A stretch of 64,000 bases of DNA, taken from contig CANTFL010001244.1 of NCBI GenBank assembly GCA_947650285.1, forward strand, positions 496,001-560,000, written 5' to 3'. The translations under genes and the position numbers were made by a program. Shown here piece after piece: positions 1-11,500 of the stretch. Each line of letters opens with the position of its first letter. The stretch's first letter is position 1. The notes beneath the pieces are model-generated. The model did not search any database, had not been told where the DNA came from, and was given only the letters and a program-made list of their open reading frames with translations. The DNA comes from Hyaloperonospora brassicae. Taxonomy: Eukaryota; Oomycota; Peronosporomycetes; Peronosporales; Peronosporaceae.

Positions 1-210
1 GGTGCACAACCGGCAGTAACACGTGCTCGACATAAACGTAAACGCACTTGATTGGCGCCACCATCCCGTTCATATTCCTCCTGTGTCTTGCTACTAGAGG
101 TCAGCAGCAGTAGCAGCAGCATCTCTCTTCTCCTCGCTCTCCAGTCAACAGCCAGCAGCCACTCCATCCTCTCTTCAGCCATCCACCTCCACCAGCTACA
201 CCGCCCGACC
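1..210. other. 3' flank of the tRNA-binding protein gene, no gene seen
   Basis: Short AGC/TCC-rich stretch downstream of the stop codon of the minus-strand gene that follows. No coding frame with recognisable similarity is visible; it probably holds the 3' UTR of that gene. Confidence 0.5.
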
Positions 211-960
211 TTATCGGATCACGCCATTATGGACCAGAGCCGTACAGGGACCTGCTGACGTGGTGAACTCGTGCTCGAGCCACTTGGCAACGCCCTTCTC
301 GTCCGTCTTCATGTCGTCGCCCAGCACCGAAAGCACCTTTTTCTTCTCCACCTGCGCTGGTGACAGGGGCTCGCCACTGAGTCCTGGAAACGAAATGCGT
401 TCGCCCACGTTCGCGCCTTCTGGCGGCGTCACAAACACCACCTTCTCCGTCCCATCAGCCTGCGGCACAGCTGCACACAAGACCATACCGTGGCTCCGGA
501 AGCCCACGAGATTGCGCGGTTTCAAGTTGCACAGCACCAGCACACGACGGTCCTGCATCTCGCCGAGCGCGTAGTGGGGCACGAGGCCGCTCGCGATCGC
601 GCGAGGCGCGTCTTCCCCCACGTCGATCTCCTCGCAGTAGAGTTTGTCGGCGGTCCCGTGCTTCCAGACGTTTTTGATGTGGCCCACACGAATATCCAAC
701 TTGGTGATCTCCGGCTGAGTCGAGGCGACAGTGGATGTTTTAGCAGTCGTTGGCGTCTTGGCACGCTTGGTACGCTTCGACTGCTCCTTCTGCTCGGTCT
801 GCTGCTGCTCCGTCTGTTCTGTCTGCTGCTGCTCCGTCTGTTCTGTCTGCTGCTGCTGCTGCTGCTGCTTGCTGTCGTCAACGACGGGAGCGTTGGCTAC
901 GATGCCTAGATCTGCCTCGACCGAGCTAATGAGGCTCTCGAGCTGCTCGGCGGCGCTCAT
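211..960 (-). CDS. tRNA-binding (EMAP-II/Arc1p-like) domain protein, AIMP1-like
   Basis: Intronless 249-residue frame. The C-terminal two thirds (about residues 88-249) is an EMAP-II type OB-fold tRNA-binding domain: it opens with LDIRVGHIKNVWKH, has the typical LYCEEIDVGE strand, the segment RAIASGLVPHYAL, the CNLKPRNLVGFRSHGMVLCA core and a closing PPEGANVGERI turn. These are hallmarks of AIMP1/p43, Arc1p and the C-terminal extension of tyrosyl-tRNA synthetases. The N-terminal part is a predicted disordered linker with a Gln run and repeated TEQ/EQQQ units followed by a Lys/Arg patch, which could help bind RNA. By family the protein binds tRNA and tethers aminoacyl-tRNA synthetases in the cytosol. 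The start at 960 begins MSAAEQLE and is the first ATG of the frame. The CAG-type repeats make the linker length variable between strains. Confidence 0.85.
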   Translation of the reverse strand: MSAAEQLESLISSVEADLGIVANAPVVDDSKQQQQQQQTEQTEQQQTEQTEQQQTEQKEQSKRTKRAKTPTTAKTSTVASTQPEITKLDIRVGHIKNVWKHGTADKLYCEEIDVGEDAPRAIASGLVPHYALGEMQDRRVLVLCNLKPRNLVGFRSHGMVLCAAVPQADGTEKVVFVTPPEGANVGERISFPGLSGEPLSPAQVEKKKVLSVLGDDMKTDEKGVAKWLEHEFTTSAGPCTALVHNGVIR

Positions 961-1135
961 AGTTTCGTGAGTGGATGAGAGTGGGTGATAGAAATAAAGG
1001 GATTTTTGCTTCCATTTAGGGGAAGGACGCGGTAATCGAATGTAAAACGTGCCGCTCTATCGAGTTAGAAAAGCGCGTCTGTTCGTATTGCGAGGACCTT
1101 ATACTGCCGCACGCGGCGCACTGATAGTGCGAGTC

Positions 1136-2202
1136 TTACTGGATAAGCACCATCCAGCTGATAAAGAGGTAAAAAAGCAGGACTGGGTACACTGTCAGTG
1201 CTTTTCGCTTCGGCGGCACTAGTTTCGACATGAACACGACCGACGCTGCACGGCCAAACACGCAGTCGTCGTAGTATCAAGCGCACGAGCAAAGCACGAG
1301 CAAAGTCAGTATGTACTGTCTTGAGGGCATCGCAATGCAGCATGTCGTCGTACCTCGTGTCGACCAGAGAAAACCCACACCAACGACCAACGCACGCAGC
1401 GCAATGTGCGAGACCGCGATTCTTGTCAGCATGCACACGAGCGTCGCGATGTTCAGTGGAAACACGCAGTACCCCAGCACGCACACGCTCTGAAAGAACG
1501 ATCTGTGCGCATAACAAGTCGATACAACCCCCATCCTTTTCGTCAATGCCACGTTCACACACCGTAAAGATCACATCCACGTCAACGTACATGGAGCTAC
1601 CCAGCAGTTGTGCATTGACAGTGACGATCGAAGCACCCAGCCAGATCACCACAAAGACCCCTGTAAACACCATGGCCGACTGAGCCGCAGGAGCCGTCAC
1701 GCTCAGCATTCTACATCAACATAAACGGCACCAGAGGACGAGTAGTATAGCTTAGACCTGCCACCACTTACTTGTACCAATCTCTGAGCTGCATAGCGTA
1801 CATGGAGAGCGTCAGACATAGCAGCAGTGGTCCCCAGAGATCCCCTGGACAACACAGCGTTCGAGGCACAAAGTTAGGCGTCAAGTGGTCGACGTTGTCC
1901 GCATCTCAGCCATCGTACAGTCCCGCAGCGCCTTCAGCGTCTCTTCTGACGTGTTACTGGGCATGAGCACGACGCGCAACTTGCTACCGACGAGCCGCAG
2001 GTCGCGGAGCTACAACACAAGAGGGGACGTGGTCAGTCTCGATACAAGAGAGCGAGCGTCGAGCTGCGGTTTACGCAATCAGTGCACGTACAATGGTAGC
2101 CGAGACAGGTTCATCGAGCGTGTTCGTCTCAGTCGACGGGAGACTGATGCTGCCTGAGACCAGCTCCACGCCGGGGACCGTCGTCTTCACCTCGTCCGCC
2201 AT
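1136..2202 (-). CDS. YIPF6: Yip1-domain Golgi membrane protein, YIPF6-like (6 exons)
   Basis: Reconstructed exons on the minus strand: 2092-2202, 1919-2009, 1772-1844, 1591-1710, 1354-1502, 1136-1245; all introns are GT-AG and phases close to 217 residues, the size of the family. Diagnostic parts are the N-terminal TLDEPVSATI, then LRDWDLWGPLLLCLTLS (first membrane span), MVFTGVFVVIWLGASIVTVN followed by LLGSSISFFQSVCVLGYC, and a last hydrophobic stretch ending YLFISWMVLIQ. YIPF6/Yip1-family proteins are five-span membrane proteins of the cis-Golgi/ER interface that work with Rab GTPases in vesicle traffic. The coding exons are spread over several frames, so no single ORF shows the protein. 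The GTACG donor is used in three of five introns. The identification is firm; the exact N-terminus is inferred from the first ATG giving MADEVKTT. Confidence 0.85.
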
Positions 2203-3900
2203 TGCGCAGCAGTTTTGTTCGGAGCCCGATTTTTTTGCACTGATTTTAGAAAAATGACAGTTAGCGTTGTCGCTTAAGAGCGAAAACGACGATAGAATAC
2301 TTTTAAGATGTTTCTTATCCGGAAGACGACACTTCTCTAGGTTGTGCGCAAAACAGCTTAAGCGTGACTTATGGCGATGTAAAGCGAGTTGGTAATCTGC
2401 TGAATCGACGAGACTTTGTCGACAAGAGCCATGTTGCGCACATGCCAGCTGCAAAGTAGAAGTCCAATGTCCCAACACGCGTGTGGATATCCATCCCTTG
2501 ACTCGAGGCTCAGTGGAAGTAACCAGTAGTTTCGCAGCACTGGAGCAAAAGCACCTGCGAAATGCTAAGATGTTGCGCTTTTGTTGGTTCCGACAGTTCG
2601 AGTCGACGCAAAAAACTGCCAAAGGTGCTTCGGCTTACAGTCGATCCTGGCCAAAACGCTTGGTTGTGGCAGGTTCCTGCTGGTGCAAGAGATCCTACCA
2701 GTGAAATTGACGTGCGGCTTAGGCAAGACCATTTGAGTTGTCATTTAGTAGAGAAGAGATTTACATGTAGATGACCGTCGAGAGCATAGTGCCTGCAATG
2801 AAGGCGCAAGTCAAAAGAAGCAAAGAGATCAGCGAAGCAAAGTGTTTCAAGACGTCACGTCTGGATCACTGCACGGAAAAGACGCTGCTGGATGCTCCTG
2901 ACGTCGGACGCTGCTTTCGATGCGTGGCACGCGGCTTACAGCAGCTCATGACTTTTTGCGTATCCAGTATCCCGTAGAGCTCCAGCAACAAGGCCCAAAT
3001 TTGGCCCACGAGCTGCTTGTCATCTTTTGCCTCCACGTCTCGTCAGCTCATCTTCTCCTTCGACAGCACAGCATCCACAAGCGGCACCGCGTTTACGATT
3101 CTTCTGCATGTCTTCTAGATTTCACGTCGAACAAGCTCTCTGCCTGCACGACACCCGATCGTGGACCGCAACTGTGTCAAATAACGACCAAATGCTGCCT
3201 CGTTGCTATCACGAGCCTCAGTCGCCCGATTGCCGCTTCTAGCAGTGCTGCAATGTGCGCAGACGTGATCATTGCAACTCCATTTCCACACTAGCGACCG
3301 AGAGCATATTCACTTTACATTGATGCCATCCGTCCGTCCGTCCATCCATCGTCTTCCTCCTTACACAGTCGCGATCTTGCAGCACTCCAAGATGGCCCAG
3401 ATCACGATACTGCGCGGCGCCTGCGACCTCTCGAGCATGGCAGCCAGCACCACGGGCGTTGATTTGCGAAAGCATCTCGAGCGCAACCTTCTGCAGCTGC
3501 CTGGAGACGCGATACACAGGCAAACCACATCAGACTCTCTCTGATTCGCTCCACGTTCGGTTTTCGATGCGTTACTTGTACCCATTCTGAATCCGTATCT
3601 ACTGCAGGTCATCATGACGGCTCAGCAGTCCCAGCGGTGTGTACAGACCGAGTACGTTGAAGTTACGTCGACCACGTGCGACTCGTCGCCCATCCCCCTG
3701 CAATGGTAACCGAAGCTACAACACGCCGTGAGGTCCACCACGTCCGTAGCAGCATCTCGTAGATTATCATCGACTGTCTCTCCTTTCTTCACCTTCACTT
3801 TCTGCATACACACATAGGAGGAACCTCTTTGCTCAGGAAGACACGGGCGCGCCACCGCACAGTCTGATCGTGCGACTGGCTCGTCGCACGCTGCCAAACT
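2203..3900. other. intergenic stretch with decayed coding fragments
   Basis: No intact gene found. Short protein-like runs in both strands (for instance minus-strand segments near 2930-3060 reading KQLVGQIWALLLELYG and near 3390-3540 reading QLQKVALEMLSQI and VIWAILECCKIAT) suggest remnants of an old gene interrupted by stops and shifts. I do not recognise the family. Confidence 0.3.
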
Positions 3901-4695
3901 TCAATCAATCTCTACGGCCCCCGACAGCGCTCGTCCTACGGTTCCTATCCCTTCGTGTCCAGTCCTTTTTTTTCGATTCGACCGACGGACCGTACGTACA
4001 CACACTCGCTCTCCAGCTGGCAGTGCACCCACGCGGTGCTCCCGATCGTCGTCACCCGACCAGCTCCAAACGAGCCAATGAACAGCGCTCGATGACAAAC
4101 CGCTCGCTCCCGATCGTCTCAAGTCCCCGCGGCCGCTTCTACAACTGCACATGTCGCGCACAGTCGCCCGTCTCTGTCCATCGCTTAGCATCCGGAAACG
4201 AAGCACCCGATCCCTGGCGGTCGTTGTCTCCACTAAGTACGAAAACCCCGGCGTCCGCATCGAGACAACGACGGGACCGTCCCATCACCCGCGTGCGTCA
4301 CCCCCTCCCACCCCACTATCCCCCGGTATCTCTGCGTTCGCTATTGGACCTCTTGACCACTCAACGACACAAACACTCGGCCCTGAGTCAAGTCGACCAA
4401 TCGACACACTGACCAATCGGCACACTGACCAACAGACCAATCGACAGACACAGACAGAGCGATCGACACTCGGTACCATCCGACGCTACAGCTTCGAGAG
4501 ACACGCAGTGACACGCAGTCACGTACACACACACACACATAGAGAGAGAGAGAGAGAGAGAGAGGCAGAGGCAGAGGCAGTTCGCCCGACGTTGTCGCCG
4601 TCCAGTCGCCCCCTTGCGCTCGGCGACGGCATTGTCGGTCTTCCCACAGCAGCTCCAGGACCCGTTGACCAAAGCGCTGCCGCTATTGTTCTCCT
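3901..4695. promoter_or_regulatory. C-rich upstream region of the bZIP gene with microsatellite
   Basis: Non-coding, pyrimidine-rich, with GACCAATCGACA-type near repeats at about 4390-4460 and a CA/GA microsatellite closer to the gene. It precedes the bZIP start codon at 4696 and probably holds its promoter and 5' UTR; no specific factor site was identified. Confidence 0.4.
4521..4580. repeat. (CA)n-(GA)n-(GGCAGA)n microsatellite
   Basis: Tandem CA units run directly into about ten GA units and then three GGCAGA units, roughly 120 bp upstream of the bZIP start codon. Confidence 0.9.
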
Positions 4696-5839
4696 ATGTT
4701 GACGTTTGGCTGCAGCTCGGCCCGCAGTGGCTGGTCGTCGATTCAGCCGCTCAGCGTCGCGAGTCCCATGGCGCTGTTTGCTGTGAACGGACCGGCGGCG
4801 CGTACCGACGACCGCGAGGACCAGCGCGCGCAGGACGAAGCGGTCATGGCCAAGTACTTTGGCGTACCGCTGCCCGGGTGCGTGCGGCGCAAGGCGCAGG
4901 ACGAAGAACTGGACAGTGCGAGTCTGCGCACGCCCACGAGCGTACAGTCGTACGGCTCGGGCGGGTGTTTCTTCCCCCCGTCCACGTCGCCCGTCAAGAA
5001 GGACAGCAGGAGCTGCACGCCGACGCTGCCCGGGGACTCGCCCACGCACACGGACGGCTCGAATGAGACCGAGTGCTCGGGGGAACGTGCCAAGTTGCGC
5101 GTGAGTCGCGAGCGCAATCGCCTGCACGCGCAACGCACGCGGATTCGCAAGCGCGAGCTGCTCGAGCGCCTCAAGGAGCAGATGGACGCGCTCCAGGACG
5201 AGTTTGAGCTGTTGACGCACGTCTACGACTTTCACGCGACGGCTGTGTGTCTCTTGAGCCTTGGAATGGGTCACGACGTCCCGTGTGTGCAGCAGCTCGA
5301 GCAGATGGACGTCAAGGGGACGAGGGACTGCAAAGAGGACAGACTGATGGACGAGAGCGACGGCGACGATGGGATGCACGAGCACGAGAAGGGATGTGGA
5401 CTTGGGGAAGGCGATGAGGGCTGCACGTGTCTGGGTAGCGTGCAGCTTAATGCGAACGGGCGGAGACTGCACTTGTCGACAGGCACTTGTACCAGTGCTG
5501 CTGCTAGCACTGCTGCTGCTAGTTTCGTGCCTGTCGGTTCCAAGGAGGAGCGGGAACGTGTGCGTCGCGAACGGAACCGCTTGCACGCGCGGAGAGCTCG
5601 ACTGCGCAAGAAGCGGGTGCTGGAGAAGAGTCAACAGGTACGACCAAGTGCATTGGTTACTGGTTGAGGAGGACTGCAGTCGCTCACTTTGATCGCTGTT
5701 GTATGGTGTTTGGTGTCCTTTGTAGACTGTCTACGATCTGCAAGAGCGCAATGGCCGTCTCCGCAGTCGTCTGAGCGTGCTGGTGTCGTCGATCTATGGC
5801 TCGGAGGTGTGTCTCGACGACCCTGACGCCACGTCTTGA
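4696..5839 (+). CDS. bZIP transcription factor with two basic regions (2 exons)
   Basis: Exons 4696-5637 and 5726-5839 (GTACGA donor, TAG acceptor, phase 0) give 351 residues. Two bZIP-type modules are visible. The first, about residues 134-175, has SRERNRLHAQRTRIRKREL followed by a Leu-heptad stretch LLERLKEQMDALQDEFELL. The second, about residues 280-330, has RRERNRLHARRARLRKKRVL and its zipper continues into exon 2 as VYDLQERNGRLRSRLSVL. Both keep the invariant N-x7-R spacing, but His stands where most bZIPs have the first Ala of the NxxAA motif; oomycete bZIPs are known for such substitutions. The part between modules is acidic and Ser/Thr/Cys-rich. The intron falls inside the second zipper, so retention would truncate it. 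Predicted to act in the nucleus as a dimeric DNA-binding regulator; targets unknown. An upstream start cannot be excluded, but 4696 is the first in-frame ATG of this open frame. Confidence 0.8.
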
Positions 5840-6119
5840 TTGCTACCAGACGTTGGCCGCCTTTTGTCTTCTTCTCCTCGAGCGTCCAGTATTGATCGAG
5901 GTGGTTGGCGTTGGGGTCTCGCTCTCTCTTTGCTGGACGGAGAGCGTAGTCTTTCCGCATGGGTGCTGGTCGCTCGATCTACTCGTATGTATCTCTATCT
6001 ATGGGCTGGCAGCTTGACCAGCTGGGGCTGCTTCAATGTAAATACAGCAGCATAGCATTCCGTTTCACCGCTCTATTGTACGATAGAGCTGCTGCACATA
6101 TTTGGTCTCAGCAGCAAGC

Positions 6120-7990
6120 GGCGATGAAGAAGGAGATTGTACAGGTTCGGACAGCGGCAGCGATTACAAGGGCTGGAATTTGGAGACCACGTGAGCTGCT
6201 GCGTCGATGTCGAATGTCCACGTCGCGTGCACTTCAAGTTGAGCGCAATAGGTCAAAGAAGGTCTGCTGAGGCAGTCTGCCGCAAGTTTTGGCGAGTGCC
6301 GCGAAGAGACGACAGCGCTGGCGTATCGGGTTGGCAGAATCTTCGGCACTCAGCTGCTGGCATCAGTATGCAGACTACCCACATGCGCACCACTGCAACT
6401 GAATGCAGTGGTGCACACGTGATCTTCTGCCAGCGGCGGAGTAAACAGTTGGCGGGCGTCTTCGTGATGACACCAAATGACGACGTGACGCTGCAGTTGT
6501 TGCAGCTCCCAAGGTGTGCGAAGAGTACCATTCTGCTTCATTCTATAGTTGCATGGTAAAGCTGACAAGTTGTTGTGCTCCGTAGAGCATGAGATCCGAT
6601 GGTTTGGCTGTGAGCTGGTCAGGACTTGGGACGCTTTATGCTCGATCCTGTTCCTTTTGTCAGCAGACCTCATCTTCTCCGCGTTGGCCAAGCTACAACC
6701 TGGTTGTTCAGCGACGTGATCGCTATGGTCAACACAAAGACCACACAGACCGGAAAGCTCATCGTGGTCTCATCGAGTGATAAGACCGAGACGCGAACTC
6801 GTTCATGCCATTTGCTATCATTGCACCAAGGCGCACAAGACAGACGCATGATTCTGTCGACGCGAAACGACATGGCAACGTGTCGGTGCTCCGTCATATT
6901 TCACCGTGTAACATACGCTACGGTGCCTTCTTCTGCGTAAGTTCCGAGACGTACGTGGCAGTATATCCTGACAATGAGAGTGTAAATGGCTTCGCGACGA
7001 CACGCGTGAGACCGAATGACTGCAGGTCAAGCGCTCTTGCCATCGCTGATCCACTTCGCATCGATTGGCATCCAAGTCCCGCCCTAGTCGCTGCAACCGC
7101 CTCGGCTTAATTGCTCACAGCCGTCAAGACCGTTATAAAGATGTGGCCAACAACATACGTCCAGCTTTACCTACCAAGCAGTCGCTGCAAAAAACAGCAT
7201 TCAAGTCGACACATTGTTGTCCCTCTTCGTCGTCGATATGGTGCGACATCTTATCAGGTCTTGATGCACATGGCATCGAGGCCCTCTTGACGGCATTTCT
7301 CTCACTCAGCTGCACCTCTTGGCTTTGACAACGGCTAAACCATGTCGCACATTGTCGACCGTGTATCGGTCAGTTTCTGGCCCTTTCTGTCTCGGCACTT
7401 CGCTGACCATGCTTCCTTGTGCCTTCCTTCAGGCGTCGTCAGAGCAGCATACTGACTCCCAACTGCTCACTTTGGCAAAATCGTTTGCGCTCCATCTTTA
7501 CGACCGTTAATGCTTTATCGCTCGCAACTGATACCATGCTGCCCGTAGTCGTTCGGTTGATGGTGCATTCCATCGACAAAGTTTCTCTCAGCTACGTCCC
7601 GGATACAAGTCTAAGCAAATGCCGATTCATCAGATTGCAACAATGCCCGCCACCGATTTTGCAGGGCTGATGCAAAGCCAACATCTCGTCGACAACGCTT
7701 TCCTCAGCTCAGTATTCGAGCAACATCCCAACGGAGCAAGCGACGCTCCCCATATTCACTGGACGATGTTAGTCCTGACACGCTCGATCGTCTTGGCGTG
7801 ACACCGGAGCTGGAAAAGAAGATGCAGAACTTGAGCTTCTGCGATGTCGACATCACCGGTCAAAGCGAGGGATTGCGGCGATAGACTTGAGCTCCAATAT
7901 GAGGCTCGCCTACAGGCTGACGTCGTGTCGAGCTTCAGCGAGAAGCGATTGCATCATCAGAGACTCATCAACGTGAGTGGGTAGCAAACG
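6120..7990 (+). pseudogene. decayed Ser/Arg-rich coding locus, family not recognised
   Basis: Plus-strand open segments follow one another in different frames without plausible splice junctions: near 6140-6560, 6626-6940, 6805-7110, 7419-7610 and 7614-7881. The last segment is the most protein-like: a Ser/Arg-rich tract followed by YSLDDVSPDTLDRLGVTPEL and EKKMQNLSFCDVDI, then a stop. A further segment ending near 7974 stops at a good splice donor (GTGAGTG). The pattern suggests a once-coding gene on the plus strand, now broken by several frameshifts, or a gene whose introns I could not resolve. No domain was identified. Confidence 0.35.
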
Positions 7991-8146
7991 CAGACGCCAA
8001 AGTCGCCAGGGGTGTCTTGCATATGTGCGCCCTTTTTGTTGCCTCACAGCCACGAGACTCGAGGACTGATCCGCACTGGGATACACGATTGCAAGACGAT
8101 TCATTGTCGACGCGACATCGCTTCTCGTTCGTGATGTTGGAAACTC

Positions 8147-8545
8147 TCACATGTACTGGTAGCTGCTGCTGCTGCTCTTGTCTTTTTCCAATTGATCGAG
8201 TTTGTTGCCGAGAGAAATACCGTCGCTTACTGATCCGCTGCCGACGTTGCTGCCCGCACCAACCGCGTTGACCCCACTCAACAGGTTTGCTCCGGAGTTA
8301 CTTCCTGAGAGCGAAAAAGGCGGTGGGTATCCGCTACTTGAGCCACTTGGTCTCAATTGAGCGGAAGAGAAGGAGCGATACGTGGAGCCCGTTCCGATAG
8401 TAGAAGACATCGAGAAATTGTGCTGCGAGTTTTGCGATTCCAGTGGCACTTGCTGCTGTTGCTTGTCCAGAAACATCTTTTTACCAGCGCGCAACGGTGC
8501 TTTCATATCCTGCATATTCTGCGGATGGTAGTGCTGCTGCTGCTG
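8147..8545 (-). other. alternative out-of-frame C-terminal tail of the MIOS homologue
   Basis: Immediately downstream of a six-A run, another frame opens with a Gln-rich stretch (SLQQQQHYHPQNMQDMKAPL) and continues as a Ser/Gly-rich, protein-like sequence to a stop at 8147, while the main frame ends at 8503. A one-base gain (or two-base loss) in the A run at about 8549-8554 would join the two frames. This may be a sequence or assembly error, a strain mutation, or an unused frame. Confidence 0.4.
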
Positions 8546-11500
8546 TAGACTCTTTTTTCCTTCGATGCTGCACGTTGGGCAGCCAAAGCTGCGATGCTGG
8601 ATCGCTGGTGCTCGATGATCGTCGTTTGGTTGTCGTCGCCCACGATCCGCAAGTCCAAGTGCTGGCACTGGCAGTTGCAGTCGGTCACAGGGCACACCGT
8701 ATGCGTTCTGAACCAGTCTGCAAGGTGGTGGGCATGGCCACCGTGCTTGCACGATTGGCACCAAGTGAACCACTCGACAAACGGAATGCTAGAGAGCTGG
8801 CCCAGGTTCTCGTACTCGTTCTTGCCTGTCTTGGGCTCCTTGAGCACACCTCCATAATCGGCTGCTACGCTGGTCACCAATGTGTTCACTGCATCTGATG
8901 TTTGCCTTGAGCGGCGATGAGCCAATTCGAAGTACGGGTTGAGCGATCCAAACGGGAGCAAGCATAGCGCGCACTGTGGCAACGGTTTCCGACATGTCGG
9001 GCAGCACGTCAGCTTGGGTTTGGCACGATTCAGCCATGACGAGTGCGAGCCTCCGAGTCGAAGCAAGCACGCTAGCGACAGCGATGCGTTGCAAAAGTTG
9101 CATCGCACAAACAATTGGGGTGGGACGGAAAGCGCTGATGGTTTCGGAAGTTCCGCATGATGGTCGTCGGCATCACAGTCACGCGAGACGCTGGCAAAGC
9201 CATTGAGAAGGTCCTCGAGCTGCGAACGGCCCACGTCGAATCGAGCTCGCTCATGGAAAAGCTGCCATTGATTCAGCAAATCTTTGTATATCTGGATCCA
9301 CTTCTCCATCGAAGATGACTTTGCCTTGTGCGAAGAGGGAAGTCGCGCAGCCAGCAGTGCAAGCGTCTGGATGTCGCCCGTCATGTCCAAGTACGTCTGC
9401 AAAAGCCTGATGCCATCGGCGTTGATTCCAGTTACCAGCAATCCTTCCAGACGACCACACTGCTCACTCTCCTTTTCGTGCTGATTGACAAACGCAAGCA
9501 AGTCGTCGGCCTGGAGATATCGACAAGCGAACGCAAGCCGATCACTCAGCGGGAGCGTGACATCGTGGAGAATCGCGAAGTACGCGCCAGCACTTGCAGG
9601 CCGAGCAGCAAAAGCCGCTAGCCCATCGACGCTTCCCCATTGTCTACGACTGATCGGGCGTCGCGGTGGTTGCTGAGTTGTTCGTATAGCATTCGAGTTT
9701 GCCGTGCTCGACGAACACGACGAGCTCGTGACGCACAGGAAGGAAAGCATCGCGTGGAAATACCGAGGGTTTGCCTGGGACATGATCTCACTTCGCTTTA
9801 ACAATTGCTGTGTCATGGACAACCACAGAGACAACCCACCCGCACATGTGACGGACGACGAATACCCTGCGACAGACATCGCAATCAGCTGCAACAAGTC
9901 AGGCGTATAAGGCGACGAGACACCGACGTTCAGGTGCTGCATTTGAGTCATCCACATCGCTCCTCTTTGCAGAAGCGCCACTGCTGCATTAAGGTCCCCA
10001 TGAAAAACCGCCAGTGCCGCTGCTCGAGCATAATTGCCTTCCAACTCGCATCGGTTCAAAATGTTTTGCAGCTCGTGTCGACCATTCTCATTCCACGAGC
10101 GATTACTGGACTGCGCCGCTTCATCGGACTGCTTCTTCTGAGAGTACCATATGTTCGAGCTGCTACGATGTATATTCCTCCCTGCGGCGCTGTCAGGGTC
10201 GGGTCCACTTATGCCCGCTGACGCGCGGGACCCGCCCTGACCATTGTCAGGATCCCAGTTGCATGCTAGCAAGCTCAGTCGTCGTCCAGGCCCTTCAAAG
10301 TACTGACAGCCAAGAACCTGATCCACCTTCGCGACAGATGCAATTGCGACAATCGTTTCTTCCTCTCGGGACTCTTCTTGAACAGTGCCAGCATGTCCAC
10401 GAGGAGCAGGCTGAGCAATGGCAGATTGCTCTCCACAGACTGTCAACAAATTCTTCACACCTGCAATTGCAAGGGCATTCGAGTCAACAGGCCACCCGCG
10501 CAACGGACCGGCCATTGCAGTGTTGGCCGCATTGTTTCCAAGGCCGTTGTTTGCAGCGCGCGATTGCTCTATACGCGAAGCTCGAAGTCGGCGCAATGCC
10601 TCAACTTGGTCGACCCACAGCCACAAATGGTGTAGCTGTCGACCTCGTGAGGTCGCCTCGTTGAACAGCTTGAGATTCTTGGAAAGTCCGATGGAGTAGC
10701 CTTGCTTTGCAAGCTTGTACATTTCATTCGAAATGTCCTCTTCGACACGGGGACCCGAGCTAATCTCTTCCTCCAATGTCAATCTCGCTACAGCCGAAGT
10801 CCCCAGTCCAGGTCCGCTGACAGAACCGCCAAAGAGTAGTCTACCGCATCCGAATGTCACCGCCCCATGAGACGATAGTGATAGCGGCATGGCATCATGC
10901 ACAGAGATATCGCCGAGCTCACCGGTTACTGATGCAGTCAGCAACCTATTTGGAAACGCTGCCGCCGTCAGTTGCTCTTTCTGTGCATTGCTACCTCTTC
11001 CACTATCCGTCGCGCACTGCATTTGCGATGGCGAATCCACATGCTGCCACGAAAAAGATGTCAGCGGTTCCGACGTATAGCGTCGACGAAACGGTTTCTT
11101 CAGCATCGAAGGTCGGCTCTCGTGCTTGGTAACATCCCACAACGACACCCATTTTTCTTCCGTCGACGCCGTCACAAGCACGCCAGGCTCAGACGGGCAC
11201 CATGACACCTGTGCCAGATTCTTGCTCGTCTGGTACAGCGAAAGCAGTGGTCCAGACGACGAGTCTAGTTGACGGATATCCCACACTTTCACCGGTTCCT
11301 GTGGCGTATCACTGTACGTCGCAAGCATGTGTGGTCGATGCTGATCAAACACGACACCCAGCACAGCCTTGTTATGAGCTACGACGCTCATCGGAGACGA
11401 CCCCTTCGCCCGCAAATCATACACACGCAGCCACTTGAACCCTGTTCCGGTAGCCAAACAAGTCGGCTGAAGCGGGACCCAGGACAACGCCATTGTTGCC

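Noticed and set aside
2071..2622. 183-codon minus-strand frame containing the YIPF6 start
   Set aside because: The part upstream of MADEVKTT is not protein-like; the conserved N-terminus begins at 2202.
4519..5634. 371-codon minus-strand open frame opposite the bZIP gene
   Set aside because: Composition is a GC-rich shadow of the bZIP exons, with no domain; the plus strand has clear bZIP motifs.
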